Source: Anaerostipes sp. (GTDB lineage Bacteria; Bacillota; Clostridia; Lachnospirales; Lachnospiraceae). From it: a DNA stretch of 64,000 nt. The number at the start of each line of letters is the position of its first letter. Within the stretch, counting starts at the first letter, position 1. The stretch spans positions 53,741 through 117,740 of the forward strand of contig JAQVEG010000003.1 in NCBI GenBank assembly GCA_028697725.1. Reading direction: 5' to 3'. Shown here one piece after another: positions 18,384 to 27,275 of this stretch. The notes beneath the pieces were generated by a model. That model was not told the origin of the DNA. It saw nothing but the letters and a program-made list of their open reading frames with translations, and ran no database searches. The translations under genes were made by a program, and so were the position numbers.

Positions 18384-19010
18384 CTATCGGTCAACTTTTT
18401 GACCTAGTTTATTCTCCGTTCCATTTATCAATCGTTTAATATTCTCACGATGTCTCCATATTGCCATAGCTGTAAAAATACATCCTACAGCAACAAGTTT
18501 TATATTGTGTGGCTGACTAAAATATAAGATAAACGGAATGATAACTACCATGCAAATGGATCCAAGGGATACATACTTAGATATTGCTGTCACTACAAAA
18601 AATACCAACGCACAAATAAGTCCAAGTCTCCAGTCAAATGCAAAAATAACACCACCTGTTGTGGCAATTCCCTTTCCACCTTTAAACTTAAGATAAAACG
18701 GAAAATTATGTCCCATTACAACTGCAAAGCCTGTTAAAAGCCAGAGTGCTGCTTCTGAATTTACCCCAAAAAAAGGAATAATCAAATATCTTGCCAAATT
18801 CACAGCAATTAAACCCTTCAAAGCATCTCCTAAAAATGTAATTAATGCCGCTGACTTCCCCAGTGTCCGAAGTGTATTTGTCGTTCCTGAATTTCCACTT
18901 CCATAATCGCGAATATCAATATGATTTACTTTTCCAACAATATATCCAGTCTGGATACAGCCTAGACCATATCCAACAATAAAACAAACAAGAATACACG
19001 CTATGTTCAT
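18384..19010 (-). CDS. plsY: Glycerol-3-phosphate acyltransferase PlsY
   Basis: Membrane enzyme transferring an acyl group from acyl phosphate to glycerol-3-phosphate, the first step of phospholipid synthesis. The 208-residue product has about five membrane segments and the three PlsY motifs: SGNSGTTNTLRTLG (residue ~38), GHNFPFYLKFKGGKG (residue ~100) and the C-terminal MAIWRHRENIKRL. It sits between der and gpsA, the common der-plsY-gpsA order of Firmicutes. Confidence 0.96.
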   Translation of the reverse strand: MNIACILVCFIVGYGLGCIQTGYIVGKVNHIDIRDYGSGNSGTTNTLRTLGKSAALITFLGDALKGLIAVNLARYLIIPFFGVNSEAALWLLTGFAVVMGHNFPFYLKFKGGKGIATTGGVIFAFDWRLGLICALVFFVVTAISKYVSLGSICMVVIIPFILYFSQPHNIKLVAVGCIFTAMAIWRHRENIKRLINGTENKLGQKVDR

Positions 19011-19012
19011 AA

Positions 19013-20335
19013 CTATTTCTCCTTCCTCTCCCTTGCAATGATGTGGATTGGAGTCCCCCTAAATCCAAACGTATCTCGAATTTGATTCTCAATATATCTT
19101 GTATAAGAGAAATGCATTAACTGCTTATCGTTAATAAATACAACAAATGTAGGTGGCTTTACAGAAACTTGAGTCATGTAGTAAAGCTTTAACCTTCTTC
19201 CTTTGTCTGAAGGCGGCTGCTTCATAGCCACTGCCTCTGCTAAAATTTCGTTCAATACCCCTGTTTGAACTCTCATAGCATGATTCTCGATGACAGCATC
19301 TAACGTATCAAAAATCTTAGGAAAACGCTGACCTGTCTTAGATGAAACAAATACAAGTTCCGCATATGACATATATGCCAATACTTCTCGAATCTTACTG
19401 GTAAATTTATAAATTGTTTTATCATTCTTTTCTACAAGATCCCATTTGTTCACTGCAATAATCATACCCTTTCCACGTTCATGGGCAATTCCTGCAATCT
19501 TGGCATCTTGCTCTGTAATTCCTTCTGTTGCATCAATTACTAAAATAGCAACGTCACAGCGTTCCACTGCTGCCACTGTTCGGATAACACTATATCGCTC
19601 TAGCTCTTCTTTGACTTTATTCTTTCTTCTAAGTCCAGCTGTATCAATAAATACATACTCTTTATCATTTCGATGAATCACTGTATCAATGGCATCTCTT
19701 GTTGTTCCTGCAATATCAGAAACAATCAATCGCTCTTCTCCAAGCATCTTGTTAATCATTGATGACTTTCCAGCATTGGGTTTTCCAATAATGGCAATCT
19801 TTGGACGTTCGTCTTCCTCTTCTTCTAAAGCTGAAACATCACAATTCTTAATTACTTCATCTAGCAAATCACCGAATCCAAGTTTAGAATTTCCTGAAAC
19901 AGGAAGCGGTTCTCCCAGTCCTAAATTATAAAATTCATAGGTATCTGGTAAAAATTTCTCAAAATTATCTACTTTATTTACAGCTAAAATAACTGGTTTA
20001 TGAGACTTTCGTAGCATATCTGCCACCTGAAAATCTGCATCCATAAGTCCTTGTCTTACATCAACCAAAAAGATGATAACATCTGCTGTTTCTATGGCAA
20101 TCTCTGCCTGATCTCTCATACGGGACAATAACAAATCTCCAGTATCTGGCTCAATTCCACCAGTATCAATCATTGTAAAACTATAATTAAGCCATGAAAT
20201 CTCGGCATATATACGATCTCTTGTCACACCTGGTGTGTCTTTTACAATTGAAATATCTTCCCCTGCTAAGGCATTAAACAATGTGGACTTTCCAACATTT
20301 GGTCTTCCTACGATTGCAACAATCGGTTTACTCAT
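19013..20335 (-). CDS. der: Double-GTPase ribosome biogenesis factor Der (EngA)
   Basis: Essential GTPase for 50S subunit maturation. The 440-residue product carries two tandem G domains: [10 protein letters not shown] (residues 8-17) with DTPG and NKVD, and [10 protein letters not shown] (~182-191) with DTAG and NKWD, followed by the KH-like C-terminal domain. AGAGAGGAAG precedes the ATG; its own promoter lies at 20383-20411. Confidence 0.97.
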   Translation of the reverse strand: MSKPIVAIVGRPNVGKSTLFNALAGEDISIVKDTPGVTRDRIYAEISWLNYSFTMIDTGGIEPDTGDLLLSRMRDQAEIAIETADVIIFLVDVRQGLMDADFQVADMLRKSHKPVILAVNKVDNFEKFLPDTYEFYNLGLGEPLPVSGNSKLGFGDLLDEVIKNCDVSALEEEEDERPKIAIIGKPNAGKSSMINKMLGEERLIVSDIAGTTRDAIDTVIHRNDKEYVFIDTAGLRRKNKVKEELERYSVIRTVAAVERCDVAILVIDATEGITEQDAKIAGIAHERGKGMIIAVNKWDLVEKNDKTIYKFTSKIREVLAYMSYAELVFVSSKTGQRFPKIFDTLDAVIENHAMRVQTGVLNEILAEAVAMKQPPSDKGRRLKLYYMTQVSVKPPTFVVFINDKQLMHFSYTRYIENQIRDTFGFRGTPIHIIARERKEK

Positions 20336-20382
20336 AACTACTTCCTCTCTTCGCTTTCTTACATTGAGACATGTTCTGTTTG

Positions 20383-20411
20383 ATTATAAATGAATCCCTA
20401 TCTCTTGTAAA
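20383..20411 (-). promoter_or_regulatory. Promoter of der-plsY-gpsA
   Basis: Minus-strand -35 TTTACA (20406-20411), 17-bp spacer, -10 TATAAT (20383-20388), in the gap after pgeF. Confidence 0.8.
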
Positions 20412-20413
20412 GG

Positions 20414-21232
20414 TTACAACACAACAAAACCGCCAAGGTTACCTCTTTTCCCTTTGGACGCACGATGTGAAAATAACAGTTTGTGATTACAGCAGGTACA
20501 AACATCTGTCACATCCAAATGTTCCTCTGTAATTCCCGCTTCTTTTAATATATGTTCGTTTACTTTCCATAAATCTAACTGGAACTTGCCATTTCCTTTC
20601 TCAATTAAATAGGACTCTTGTGGCAGTTCTTGAAATTCATGGATAAATTCCAGTGCCACATCCTCGCTAATCTCATAGCAATCCTGACAGATTGATGGAC
20701 CAACAGCTGCCACAATATCCTTTACATCACAGGCAAATTCACGCCCCATAACTTCAATCATATTTGCACCAATTCTTCCAACCGTTCCTCTCCATCCAGA
20801 ATGAGCCATTCCTGCTACCTTTTTCTCTGGATCATAGAAAAATAAAGGGACACAGTCTGCATAGCCTGTATAAAGTGGAACTCCTTTTTCCTTTGTAACT
20901 AATCCATCCATATTAGTCATAACACTTCCACAGTTTTCACTTGTCACCACTGCAATGTCCGTCTTATGAATCTGGTTGGAAAACACTAAGTTCTCTGCCT
21001 TAAATCCAATTGCTTTTCCAATTCGTCTAAAATTTTCATCTACTTTCTCTTCGTCGTCTCCACGTGTATAACTTAGATTCATGGATGCATACATGCCTTC
21101 ACTGACTCCACCTATTCTCGTGGAAAATCCATGCACTAAACCTGCGTTATCTAATTTGGGAAATGTAATATAAGGAACATCTCCCTGGTGAAGAACCGTT
21201 GATTGATTATTGTTTGACTTATTAAAATGCAT
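20414..21232 (-). CDS. pgeF: PgeF/YfiH family (purine nucleoside phosphorylase / peptidoglycan editing) protein
   Basis: A 272-residue member of the multicopper-polyphenol-oxidase-like family (DUF152). Members have been reported as purine nucleoside phosphorylases and, in E. coli, as an editor of muropeptide precursors. The zinc-site residues are visible: the His in VFSNQIHKTDI, Cys in YADCVPLFF, and His in GMAHSGWRGT; the C-terminal CTCCNHKLLFSHRASKGKRGNLGGF is intact. It overlaps yraN by 11 bases. Confidence 0.88.
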   Translation of the reverse strand: MHFNKSNNNQSTVLHQGDVPYITFPKLDNAGLVHGFSTRIGGVSEGMYASMNLSYTRGDDEEKVDENFRRIGKAIGFKAENLVFSNQIHKTDIAVVTSENCGSVMTNMDGLVTKEKGVPLYTGYADCVPLFFYDPEKKVAGMAHSGWRGTVGRIGANMIEVMGREFACDVKDIVAAVGPSICQDCYEISEDVALEFIHEFQELPQESYLIEKGNGKFQLDLWKVNEHILKEAGITEEHLDVTDVCTCCNHKLLFSHRASKGKRGNLGGFVVL

Positions 21233-21563
21233 TTTTTATCACTCTTATTTTCTTTCCTATAATTTCTACAACATCAAAACGAATAGGTGCCTCTTCTTTT
21301 ATTCCATATCGAATCAAATAAAATTCACATGACCTTCGTATTCTCTGCTGTTTTTTATATGTAACTGCCTGAGAAGGAAATCCATACTCTTTGCTTCTTC
21401 GGTATTTTACTTCAATAAAAACTAAATAATTCTCATCCTTTGCAATGATATCAATCTCGCCAAATCTTGTATAAAAATTCCGCTTCACAATCTCATATCC
21501 TTGACTTTCTAAGAACACACAGGCAACCCGTTCTGCCCATGCTCCAACTGCTCTTGTACTCAA
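21222..21563 (-). CDS. YraN/UPF0102 family nuclease-like protein
   Basis: A 113-residue protein with the endonuclease-fold core RFGEIDIIAKDENYLVFIEVKYRRS, i.e. the Asp and Glu-x-Lys of a PD-(D/E)XK site. Function is not established; partners suggest DNA or RNA processing. It starts at a TTG that overlaps the rnhB stop (TTGA), so it is probably translated by coupling. Gene order rnhB-yraN is conserved across bacteria. Confidence 0.85.
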   Translation of the reverse strand: MSTRAVGAWAERVACVFLESQGYEIVKRNFYTRFGEIDIIAKDENYLVFIEVKYRRSKEYGFPSQAVTYKKQQRIRRSCEFYLIRYGIKEEAPIRFDVVEIIGKKIRVIKNAF

Positions 21564-22219
21564 GAAATATATTTTCCTACAAAAGAACGGCGGTGAATCT
21601 CACATATTCCCTGACTCCTAATTCCTTCAATATGTGCTTTCGTTCCATATCCTTTGTTCTTTGCTAAATCATACCCTGGATAAAGATTCTCATATTCTTC
21701 CATCATTCGATCTCTTGTTACTTTTGCTACAATACTTGCCGCAGCTATGGATGCACTCTTTGCATCTCCTTTGACAATAGGTACTTGTTCAATGGATACT
21801 TCTGGTATATTTACCGCATCATTTAAGAGTAAATCCGGTGTAACTTCCAGCTTTTCTATTGCACGCCGCATGGCACGATAGGTAGCCTGAAGAATATTAA
21901 TCTCATCAATTTCCTCTACTGTAGCCATTCCAATTCCCACAGCAATTGCTTTTTCGTAAATTTCATCATATAAAATATCTCTTTTTTTTGCAGATACTTT
22001 CTTAGAATCATTTAAATATAAAATGTCACAGTCCTTTGGTAAAATAACTGCACCTGCTACCACTGGTCCTGCAAATGGACCTCTTCCCACTTCATCGATT
22101 CCACAAATATACATGCGATCTGCATATTCTCTCTCAAAAGAAAACATCTCATGCATACGTTCTTTCTCGATTTGAAGCTTTTCTAGTTTTCTTAATTCAC
22201 GTTCTTCCTTCTTTGTCAT
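21560..22219 (-). CDS. rnhB: Ribonuclease HII
   Basis: Removes RNA from RNA-DNA hybrids, including single ribonucleotides in DNA. The 219-residue product begins with the usual lysine/arginine/glutamate-rich region and has CGIDEVGRGPFAGPVVAGAVIL (acidic Asp-Glu pair), LNDSKKVSAKKRD, KGDAKSASIAAASIVAKVTRD and HRRSF at the C-terminus. AGGAG upstream of the ATG. Confidence 0.96.
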   Translation of the reverse strand: MTKKEERELRKLEKLQIEKERMHEMFSFEREYADRMYICGIDEVGRGPFAGPVVAGAVILPKDCDILYLNDSKKVSAKKRDILYDEIYEKAIAVGIGMATVEEIDEINILQATYRAMRRAIEKLEVTPDLLLNDAVNIPEVSIEQVPIVKGDAKSASIAAASIVAKVTRDRMMEEYENLYPGYDLAKNKGYGTKAHIEGIRSQGICEIHRRSFVGKYIS

Positions 22220-22227
22220 ATGTACTC

Positions 22228-22785
22228 CTATTGAATCTTTCCAAATTTAGAAAATGGATAAATTCTAAATACAACTTTTCCTACAACATTATCTTTTGAA
22301 ATGAAACCAATTCTATGATCTCTGCTATCCATACTGTTATATCGATTATCGCCTAACACAAAATAACAATTCTTTGGCACCGTAATCTCTTTTTCCATAT
22401 CAAACGGAATCGTATATCCATCTAGAGATGTATCTTTTTCCAATGATTTTCCATTGATATATACAATTCCATCCCGTATGAGAATACGCTCTCCTGGAAA
22501 TCCAATCAAACGCTTAACTAAATACGTTTTCTCATCTTCTGGTTTGTGAAATACTATTACATCGTATCTTTTTTCCTTATGTAATCGATAAGATATCTTA
22601 TCAACGATAACGTTATCCTCGTCTCTAAGGGTAGGTTCCATGGACTCTCCATTCACGACAGTTCGATATCCCACGAAAAATAAAAACCCTGACACCAAAA
22701 CAAAAGAAACCACAACGGTAATAACATAAAACAAAATATTATGATAGCTTTCACTTTTTCGGTGTCTTACACGATATGCTGCCAT
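22228..22785 (-). CDS. lepB: Type I signal peptidase (active copy)
   Basis: Cleaves signal peptides from exported proteins at the outer face of the membrane. The 185-residue product has one N-terminal membrane anchor (residues ~18-40), the catalytic Ser48 in NGESMEPTL and the catalytic Lys91 in YLVKRLIGFPGE, then the GDNRYNSMDSRD box. Both members of the Ser-Lys dyad are present, unlike the neighbouring second copy at 23649-24203. Confidence 0.95.
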   Translation of the reverse strand: MAAYRVRHRKSESYHNILFYVITVVVSFVLVSGFLFFVGYRTVVNGESMEPTLRDEDNVIVDKISYRLHKEKRYDVIVFHKPEDEKTYLVKRLIGFPGERILIRDGIVYINGKSLEKDTSLDGYTIPFDMEKEITVPKNCYFVLGDNRYNSMDSRDHRIGFISKDNVVGKVVFRIYPFSKFGKIQ

Positions 22786-22798
22786 ACAAACTCCACTT

Positions 22799-23638
22799 CT
22801 ACGGTCTTTCTAACGTAATTTTTCCAATCTTTCCATTCCTATATTCTTCTAATAAAATATGTGCCGCTTTCTCGTAATCAAATTGATTTCCTTTTACTTT
22901 GCAATTACGATTTTCAGCAATCTGTCCTAGAATCTCAACCTTATCCGCTGTTTCATCCACCTGATATCTCTGGTTTAAGATTCCTTGATAATTTTCCTTA
23001 AGAAATTCAATTAATTCAATTGCCATCTCTTCTTTATTTAAGATTTCCTCTTTCATAGAGCCAATCCATGCCAATCTTAATCCAACTACTTGGTCTTCAA
23101 ATTTAGGCCATAGAATTCCTGGTGTGTCTAACAATTCAATATTCTTATTTAACTTAATCCACTGTTTTCCTTTTGTAACACCTGGCTTATTTCCTGTTTT
23201 TGTACATGCTTTTCCAACAAGGGAATTAATGAAAGTAGACTTTCCAACGTTTGGAATTCCAACAATCATAGCTCTAATTGGACGATTCTTAATTCCTCTT
23301 TTTCTATCTCTTTCAATCTTCTCTTTACAAGCCTCTAGCACAATTCCCTGAATTGATTTTACCCCTGTTCCCTTTTTAGAGTTGATTCGACTGACATAAA
23401 AACCTTTTTCCTTATAGTATGCTTCCCATTCTGCCGTCACTCTCTCATCCGCCAAATCAATCTTATTTAGTAAAATAAGTCTTGCTTTGTTCGTTGCCAG
23501 TGAATCAATATCTGGATTCTTACTGCTAATAGGTACTCTGGCATCTACTAATTCAATTACAATATCAATTAATTTGATATTTTCCTGCATCATTCTTTTT
23601 GCTTTGGTCATATGACCTGGGTACCATTGAAATTGCAT
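22799..23638 (-). CDS. rbgA: Ribosome biogenesis GTPase RbgA/YlqF
   Basis: Circularly permuted GTPase for late 50S assembly. The 279-residue product starts MQFQWYPGHMTKAKRMM and shows the permuted order of G motifs: NKIDLA (G4) first, then VGIPNVGKST (G1) and DTPGILWP (G3). The ATG at 23638 has AAGGAG upstream; the longer frame would overlap the second lepB. It sits between two lepB genes, a layout shared with other Clostridia near rplS. Confidence 0.95.
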   Translation of the reverse strand: MQFQWYPGHMTKAKRMMQENIKLIDIVIELVDARVPISSKNPDIDSLATNKARLILLNKIDLADERVTAEWEAYYKEKGFYVSRINSKKGTGVKSIQGIVLEACKEKIERDRKRGIKNRPIRAMIVGIPNVGKSTFINSLVGKACTKTGNKPGVTKGKQWIKLNKNIELLDTPGILWPKFEDQVVGLRLAWIGSMKEEILNKEEMAIELIEFLKENYQGILNQRYQVDETADKVEILGQIAENRNCKVKGNQFDYEKAAHILLEEYRNGKIGKITLERP

Positions 23639-23648
23639 CTCTATCTCC

Positions 23649-24203
23649 TTATAAATTGGTCCAGTATTTAAATGAAACCTTTCCAATAATATTCTTTCTC
23701 TTTACATTACCGATTGTATCACTTCTTGAATCCTCACTATTGTTGTAGTTGTCACCAACCACAAAATACTCATCATCCTTCAGCTTTATCTTATTCTTTG
23801 CTAATCCGGCAGAGACAATCTTCTCGTCAGAAAAGCTCTTTGTTTTTTTATCATTCACATAAATATATCCAGATTTAATCTGCAGCGTATCTCCTGGAAG
23901 TCCAACAATTCTCTTCACATAATACTTCTTGCTGTTTTCCTCTGTCTTAAACAATATTATATCATATTGTTCCGGGCTTTTCACTTTGAATGTCAACTGA
24001 TTAATCAAGTGATGCTCCCCATTCTTATAGGTTGGTTCCATTGCATCTCCTTTGATTGTATAGCTAAAACAGATAAAGCGAATTATGAAAAATGCAAGAA
24101 AGATGGCAAGAACAACACATAATCCATAGGAAAAAATTCTTCTACGCACTTCTCTTTGATGCTTTCGCATCTCATAGGTTACTGTATAACCTTTTCTTCT
24201 CAT
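23649..24203 (-). CDS. Type I signal peptidase homologue without the catalytic serine
   Basis: A 184-residue S26-family protein with a membrane anchor at residues ~27-47. The substrate-binding and lysine boxes are intact (Lys97 in YYVKRIVGLPGD; VVGDNYNNSEDSR), but the motif that should be G-x-SM-x-PT reads KGDAMEPTY: the nucleophile position is Ala54, encoded GCA. All other family features are kept, so this is more likely a maintained pseudo-enzyme than a decaying gene. It could regulate or scaffold the active LepB encoded two genes downstream. Start codon follows AAAGGA. Confidence 0.85.
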   Translation of the reverse strand: MRRKGYTVTYEMRKHQREVRRRIFSYGLCVVLAIFLAFFIIRFICFSYTIKGDAMEPTYKNGEHHLINQLTFKVKSPEQYDIILFKTEENSKKYYVKRIVGLPGDTLQIKSGYIYVNDKKTKSFSDEKIVSAGLAKNKIKLKDDEYFVVGDNYNNSEDSRSDTIGNVKRKNIIGKVSFKYWTNL

Positions 24204-24221
24204 AATAAATCCTTTCTATTT

Positions 24222-24256
24222 AAAAAAATACGGGGATAAGCTATGCCTATCCCCGT
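24222..24256 (-). terminator. Rho-independent terminator after rplS
   Basis: ACGGGGATA and TATCCCCGT (24230-24238, 24248-24256) form a 9-bp perfect stem, followed on the minus strand by ATTTTTTT. It separates rplS from the lepB-rbgA-lepB genes. Confidence 0.9.
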
Positions 24257-24275
24257 CTGATAATCCATCGCTAGA

Positions 24276-24617
24276 TTATACTCTTTCTTTAACTTTTGCA
24301 GCTTTACCAACACGATCACGTAAGTAGTATAACTTAGCACGTCTAACTTTACCTTTTCTTACTACTTCTACCTTCTCAATAATTGGAGAATGTACAGGCC
24401 ATGTCTTTTCTACTCCAACACCACTAGCTTGCTTTCTAACTGTGAATGTTTCACGAGCTCCACCGTTTTGTCTTTTAATTACAGTTCCTTCAAAAATCTG
24501 AACTCTCTCACGGTTTCCTTCTTTTACTTTTGCGTGTACTTTAACAGTATCACCTGTTCTAAAATCTGCTACTTCTTTTAATTGAGCATCTTCAATGCTT
24601 TTAATAATATCGTTCAT
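24276..24617 (-). CDS. rplS: 50S ribosomal protein L19
   Basis: A 113-residue ribosomal protein at the 30S-50S interface. The family motifs are clear: [29 protein letters not shown], then [18 protein letters not shown] and [21 protein letters not shown] with a slight variant ([16 protein letters not shown]). AAGGAGG precedes the ATG. It has its own promoter after trmD as well as likely read-through. Confidence 0.97.
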   Translation of the reverse strand: MNDIIKSIEDAQLKEVADFRTGDTVKVHAKVKEGNRERVQIFEGTVIKRQNGGARETFTVRKQASGVGVEKTWPVHSPIIEKVEVVRKGKVRRAKLYYLRDRVGKAAKVKERV

Positions 24618-24725
24618 GTTGTTCCTCCTTGAACTAATTTAGATGTTCTTAATACCTTCCGTAACAGAGGACCATCCTATTTATAACAACTCAAATAGAA
24701 TACCATAATTTTATCTGCCTTGCAA
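24618..24725 (-). promoter_or_regulatory. rplS promoter and possible L19 autoregulatory leader
   Basis: Minus-strand -35 TTGCAA (24720-24725), 17-bp spacer, -10 TATTCT (24697-24702), starting inside the 115-bp gap after trmD. The remaining ~75-base leader has a GGATGGTCCTCTG segment of the kind found in Firmicutes L19 leaders, but I cannot confirm a fold by eye. The promoter is well supported; the leader role is a guess. Confidence 0.5.
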
Positions 24726-24732
24726 GTATTTT

Positions 24733-25437
24733 TTACTGATTGGTCTTTTTTTGATATTCTTCATATAAATCTGGTCTTCGTTCCTTGGTTCTTAGAATTG
24801 ACTGTTCCTTTCTCCACTCTTCAATCTTCCCATGATGACCTGAAAGTAAAACATCTGGAACCTTTCGTCCTAAATATTCTGGTGGTCTTGTATACTGTGG
24901 ATATTCTAACAATCCATTCTCAAAGGATTCTGTGTCTGCGGATACATCATTATGAAGAACCCCTGGCACTAAACGAGAAATGGCATCTACCATCACCATG
25001 GCTGGAAGTTCCCCTCCAGTTAATACATAATCACCAATGGATACATAATCTGTAACGATTTCTTCTAACACTCGTTCATCCACACCCTCATAATGTCCAC
25101 ATAGAAATACCAGTTCTTCTTCCTGTGCAAATTCCTTTGCCATCTCTTGATGAAACACGTCGCCTTGTGGTGTCAAATAAATCACTCTTGGTTTTGTCTT
25201 CATCTTAGATTCTAAATCTTTATATGCTAGATAAATAGGTTCTGGCTGCATCACCATACCCGCACCTCCACCATAGGGAGTGTCATCTACCTTATGATGT
25301 TTATTCGTTGAGTAATCACGAATATCAATTGCTTCTATAGAAATATGCCCTGCCTCAATTCCTCTTCCAATAATGCTTGTATTCAAACCATCTAGCACCA
25401 TTTGAGGAAACAAAGTTAATATATGAAACTTATTCAT
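24733..25437 (-). CDS. trmD: tRNA (guanine-37-N1)-methyltransferase
   Basis: Methylates G37 next to the anticodon to prevent frameshifting. The 234-residue SPOUT enzyme shows [11 protein letters not shown], the trefoil-knot segments [12 protein letters not shown] and [15 protein letters not shown], and [12 protein letters not shown]. It overlaps rimM by 8 bases and is followed by rplS, the classical rimM-trmD-rplS order. Confidence 0.97.
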   Translation of the reverse strand: MNKFHILTLFPQMVLDGLNTSIIGRGIEAGHISIEAIDIRDYSTNKHHKVDDTPYGGGAGMVMQPEPIYLAYKDLESKMKTKPRVIYLTPQGDVFHQEMAKEFAQEEELVFLCGHYEGVDERVLEEIVTDYVSIGDYVLTGGELPAMVMVDAISRLVPGVLHNDVSADTESFENGLLEYPQYTRPPEYLGRKVPDVLLSGHHGKIEEWRKEQSILRTKERRPDLYEEYQKKTNQ

Positions 25438-25945
25438 CTAACAATCCTTTCATAACCACAACATCCATTCTTTTTTCTTCTATATTAAAACTTTTAATAC
25501 AATCTTTAATTGCAGGAAGTAACACTTCCTTTCCATTCTCTCTTTTTACTACATATACATCATTGGCTCCTGTCTCAAGAACGTCTACTAAAGTCCCTAA
25601 AACTTTCTCATTTTCTTCATAAACTGTGGCGCCAATCATATCTGCTACAAAAAATTCATTGGGTGCAAGTTCGATTGCATTCTCTCGATTCACATACAAA
25701 CCACATCTTTTATATCCTTCAATATCATTGATGTTATTAAATTCTTCAAACTTAAGAATCGGCTGATTTTTGAAAAATTTACAAGACTGAATGTGAAGCA
25801 GTTTCATCTCTTTTCCTGTATCAAGATATACTTCCTTTAACTCTCGAAAACGATTCACATCATCTGTCATTGAATAAATCTTTACTTCTCCTCGGACTCC
25901 ATGAGTTGATGCAATGGCACCTACCTGTAATAAATCTTCCATCAT
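25430..25945 (-). CDS. rimM: 16S rRNA processing protein RimM
   Basis: Binds S19 and assists maturation of the 30S head. The 171-residue product has [25 protein letters not shown] at the N-terminus and a PRC-barrel C-terminus ([35 protein letters not shown]). Its ATGATG start overlaps the stop of the upstream Fic gene, whose last codons supply the GGAG, so translation is coupled to Fic. In most Firmicutes rpsP and khpA stand here; they are absent. Confidence 0.95.
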   Translation of the reverse strand: MMEDLLQVGAIASTHGVRGEVKIYSMTDDVNRFRELKEVYLDTGKEMKLLHIQSCKFFKNQPILKFEEFNNINDIEGYKRCGLYVNRENAIELAPNEFFVADMIGATVYEENEKVLGTLVDVLETGANDVYVVKRENGKEVLLPAIKDCIKSFNIEEKRMDVVVMKGLLDE

Positions 25946-26751
25946 ATCTCTCCTTCTTGGTAATCAAGTTCTCTTTTTATCTCATTTATATCAATATTCT
26001 CACGATAGTCGAACAACATATGAATTGTCTGTTCTAGGTAATCTATTTGTTCCATTTTAAAATACGTGGTCAAACCCTTTATATCTCCATGCAACTGTGC
26101 ATTGTTTAAGTATCTTAAGTAAGCCACCTTGTCCACATCCTTAACAATAGTTGGAACAATCTCGTTGTGCAGACATTCCCGAAAGATAATCATACGTCCA
26201 ACACGACCATTACCATCTTGAAACGGATGTATATTTTCAAACTTTGCATGAAACAATGCAATATCCTGCAATGTAATACTTTGCTTTGCATGATACTCTT
26301 CTAGCAGTTCCTGCATACGTTCTGGCACATCCTCAGGAAGTGTTGTTATTATATCATTCACTCTATTTGCTCTTGTTTTATATGCACCAATAGCATATCC
26401 ATTGGCTAAATCCTCAAATACACCTTCCTTTAAACTTTTATGCATCTGACATATAATTTCTTCAGACAGTGCTTCCTCTATGGTGGTAATAGCATAGTTA
26501 AACATCTTAAAATGACCTGTCATTTCTTCGATATCTTTTGTTCTAAAAATAGTATTCGTATCATCCGTATACAAAGTTCCCGTCTCAAAAATAGAAGCTG
26601 TCTGTTTCTGGGTTAATGTACTACCTTCTATTTTGTTAGAATTATAAGCCATAGATCGCTGTGTGAATCCATAAACGCCACCTCGATCTCGTTTTTCAAG
26701 CTCAATCTTTAAACGTTCTTTTAATTGTAAAATATATTCACGAATCAGCAT
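25942..26751 (-). CDS. Fic-domain AMP-transferase with built-in inhibitory helix
   Basis: A 269-residue Fic protein, a family that usually transfers AMP to hydroxyl groups of target proteins. The catalytic loop HPFQDGNGRVGR (residues ~175-186) is canonical, with the base histidine and the Asp and Asn all present. Near the N-terminus SNKIEG (residues 38-43) matches the inhibitory S/T-x3-E-G/N motif placed before the Fic core (class II). A C-terminal winged-helix-like part may follow. The start at 26751 has AAGGAG nine bases upstream. It is wedged between the ssrA terminator and rimM and overlaps rimM by four bases. Target unknown; the neighbours suggest a translation component, but this is inference. 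Confidence 0.9.
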   Translation of the reverse strand: MLIREYILQLKERLKIELEKRDRGGVYGFTQRSMAYNSNKIEGSTLTQKQTASIFETGTLYTDDTNTIFRTKDIEEMTGHFKMFNYAITTIEEALSEEIICQMHKSLKEGVFEDLANGYAIGAYKTRANRVNDIITTLPEDVPERMQELLEEYHAKQSITLQDIALFHAKFENIHPFQDGNGRVGRMIIFRECLHNEIVPTIVKDVDKVAYLRYLNNAQLHGDIKGLTTYFKMEQIDYLEQTIHMLFDYRENIDINEIKRELDYQEGEI

Positions 26752-26803
26752 ATGAAGCCACTCCTTTCTTTGACATTTTGCCTCCATGCCCCAATGTATC
26801 GTA

Positions 26804-26844
26804 GAAAAAATGGCTCAAACCTTATAAAATCAAGATTCAAGCCA
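26804..26844 (-). terminator. Rho-independent terminator after ssrA
   Basis: TGGCTTGAATC and GGTTTGAGCCA (minus strand; 26834-26844 and 26811-26821) form an 11-bp stem with G-U pairs, followed by TTTTTT. It begins 11 bases past the tmRNA end. Confidence 0.8.
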
Positions 26845-26854
26845 CTTCTATTAC

Positions 26855-27203
26855 TGGACTAGGCGAGAATCGAACTCGCGTCCAAAAACCCATCCCCTCA
26901 AGGCACTCCCATTACAGTCGATATATTAACATTCCCTCTATAAGACTCCCACCGACAGGATTCTTACGTTAGTAGCTTCATAAATACTTCATCTATCGCA
27001 AAGCTTAGATATATGAGTGTCCCACATTCATTTGAAGCCTAACAAACCAGCTGTAGGTGACTGGTAAGTAGACTGCTGAACAGCTCTAGGCTGCAGCGTA
27101 CGCTAATTTATTATCTGCGTTTAATTTAAGTTTACACCGTAACGTGGTCGCTCCGAATGGCTCCTCGAGCTTCAAGATCCCTGTCGAAACCTGTACTAGC
27201 CCC
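26855..27203 (-). ncRNA. ssrA: Transfer-messenger RNA
   Basis: Rescues stalled ribosomes with SmpB. The 5' end GGGGCTAG with GGTTTCGACAGGG and the 3' T-arm GTTCGATTC followed by CTAGTCC form the tRNA-like domain; GGGCTAG pairs fully with CTAGTCC. The tag frame runs 27118-27086: GCA resume codon then a ten-residue tag ADNKLAYAAA and TAG. CCA is not encoded after the discriminator A and must be added. It has its own promoter (27214-27242) and terminator, and lies just after smpB. Confidence 0.96.
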
Positions 27204-27213
27204 TAGACATTTA

Positions 27214-27251
27214 ATTGTACCGTATCCGTTGATTTCTGTCAACAGATACGG
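27214..27251 (-). promoter_or_regulatory. ssrA promoter overlapped by a 13-bp dyad
   Basis: Minus-strand -35 TTGACA (27237-27242), 17-bp spacer, -10 TACAAT (27214-27219). An inverted repeat, CCGTATCTGTTGA and TCAACGGATACGG (27239-27251 and 27220-27232, one mismatch that is G-U in RNA), fills the -35 and spacer. It could end smpB transcripts or be an operator. No T run follows the stem, so it is not a normal terminator. Confidence 0.75.
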
Positions 27252-27275
27252 GGGATTCTTCAGATTCTCCAGATT

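Noticed and set aside
26850..26890. Isolated tRNA gene
   Set aside because: The T-arm sequence GTTCGATTC here is the 3' tRNA-like part of tmRNA; no anticodon arm is present.
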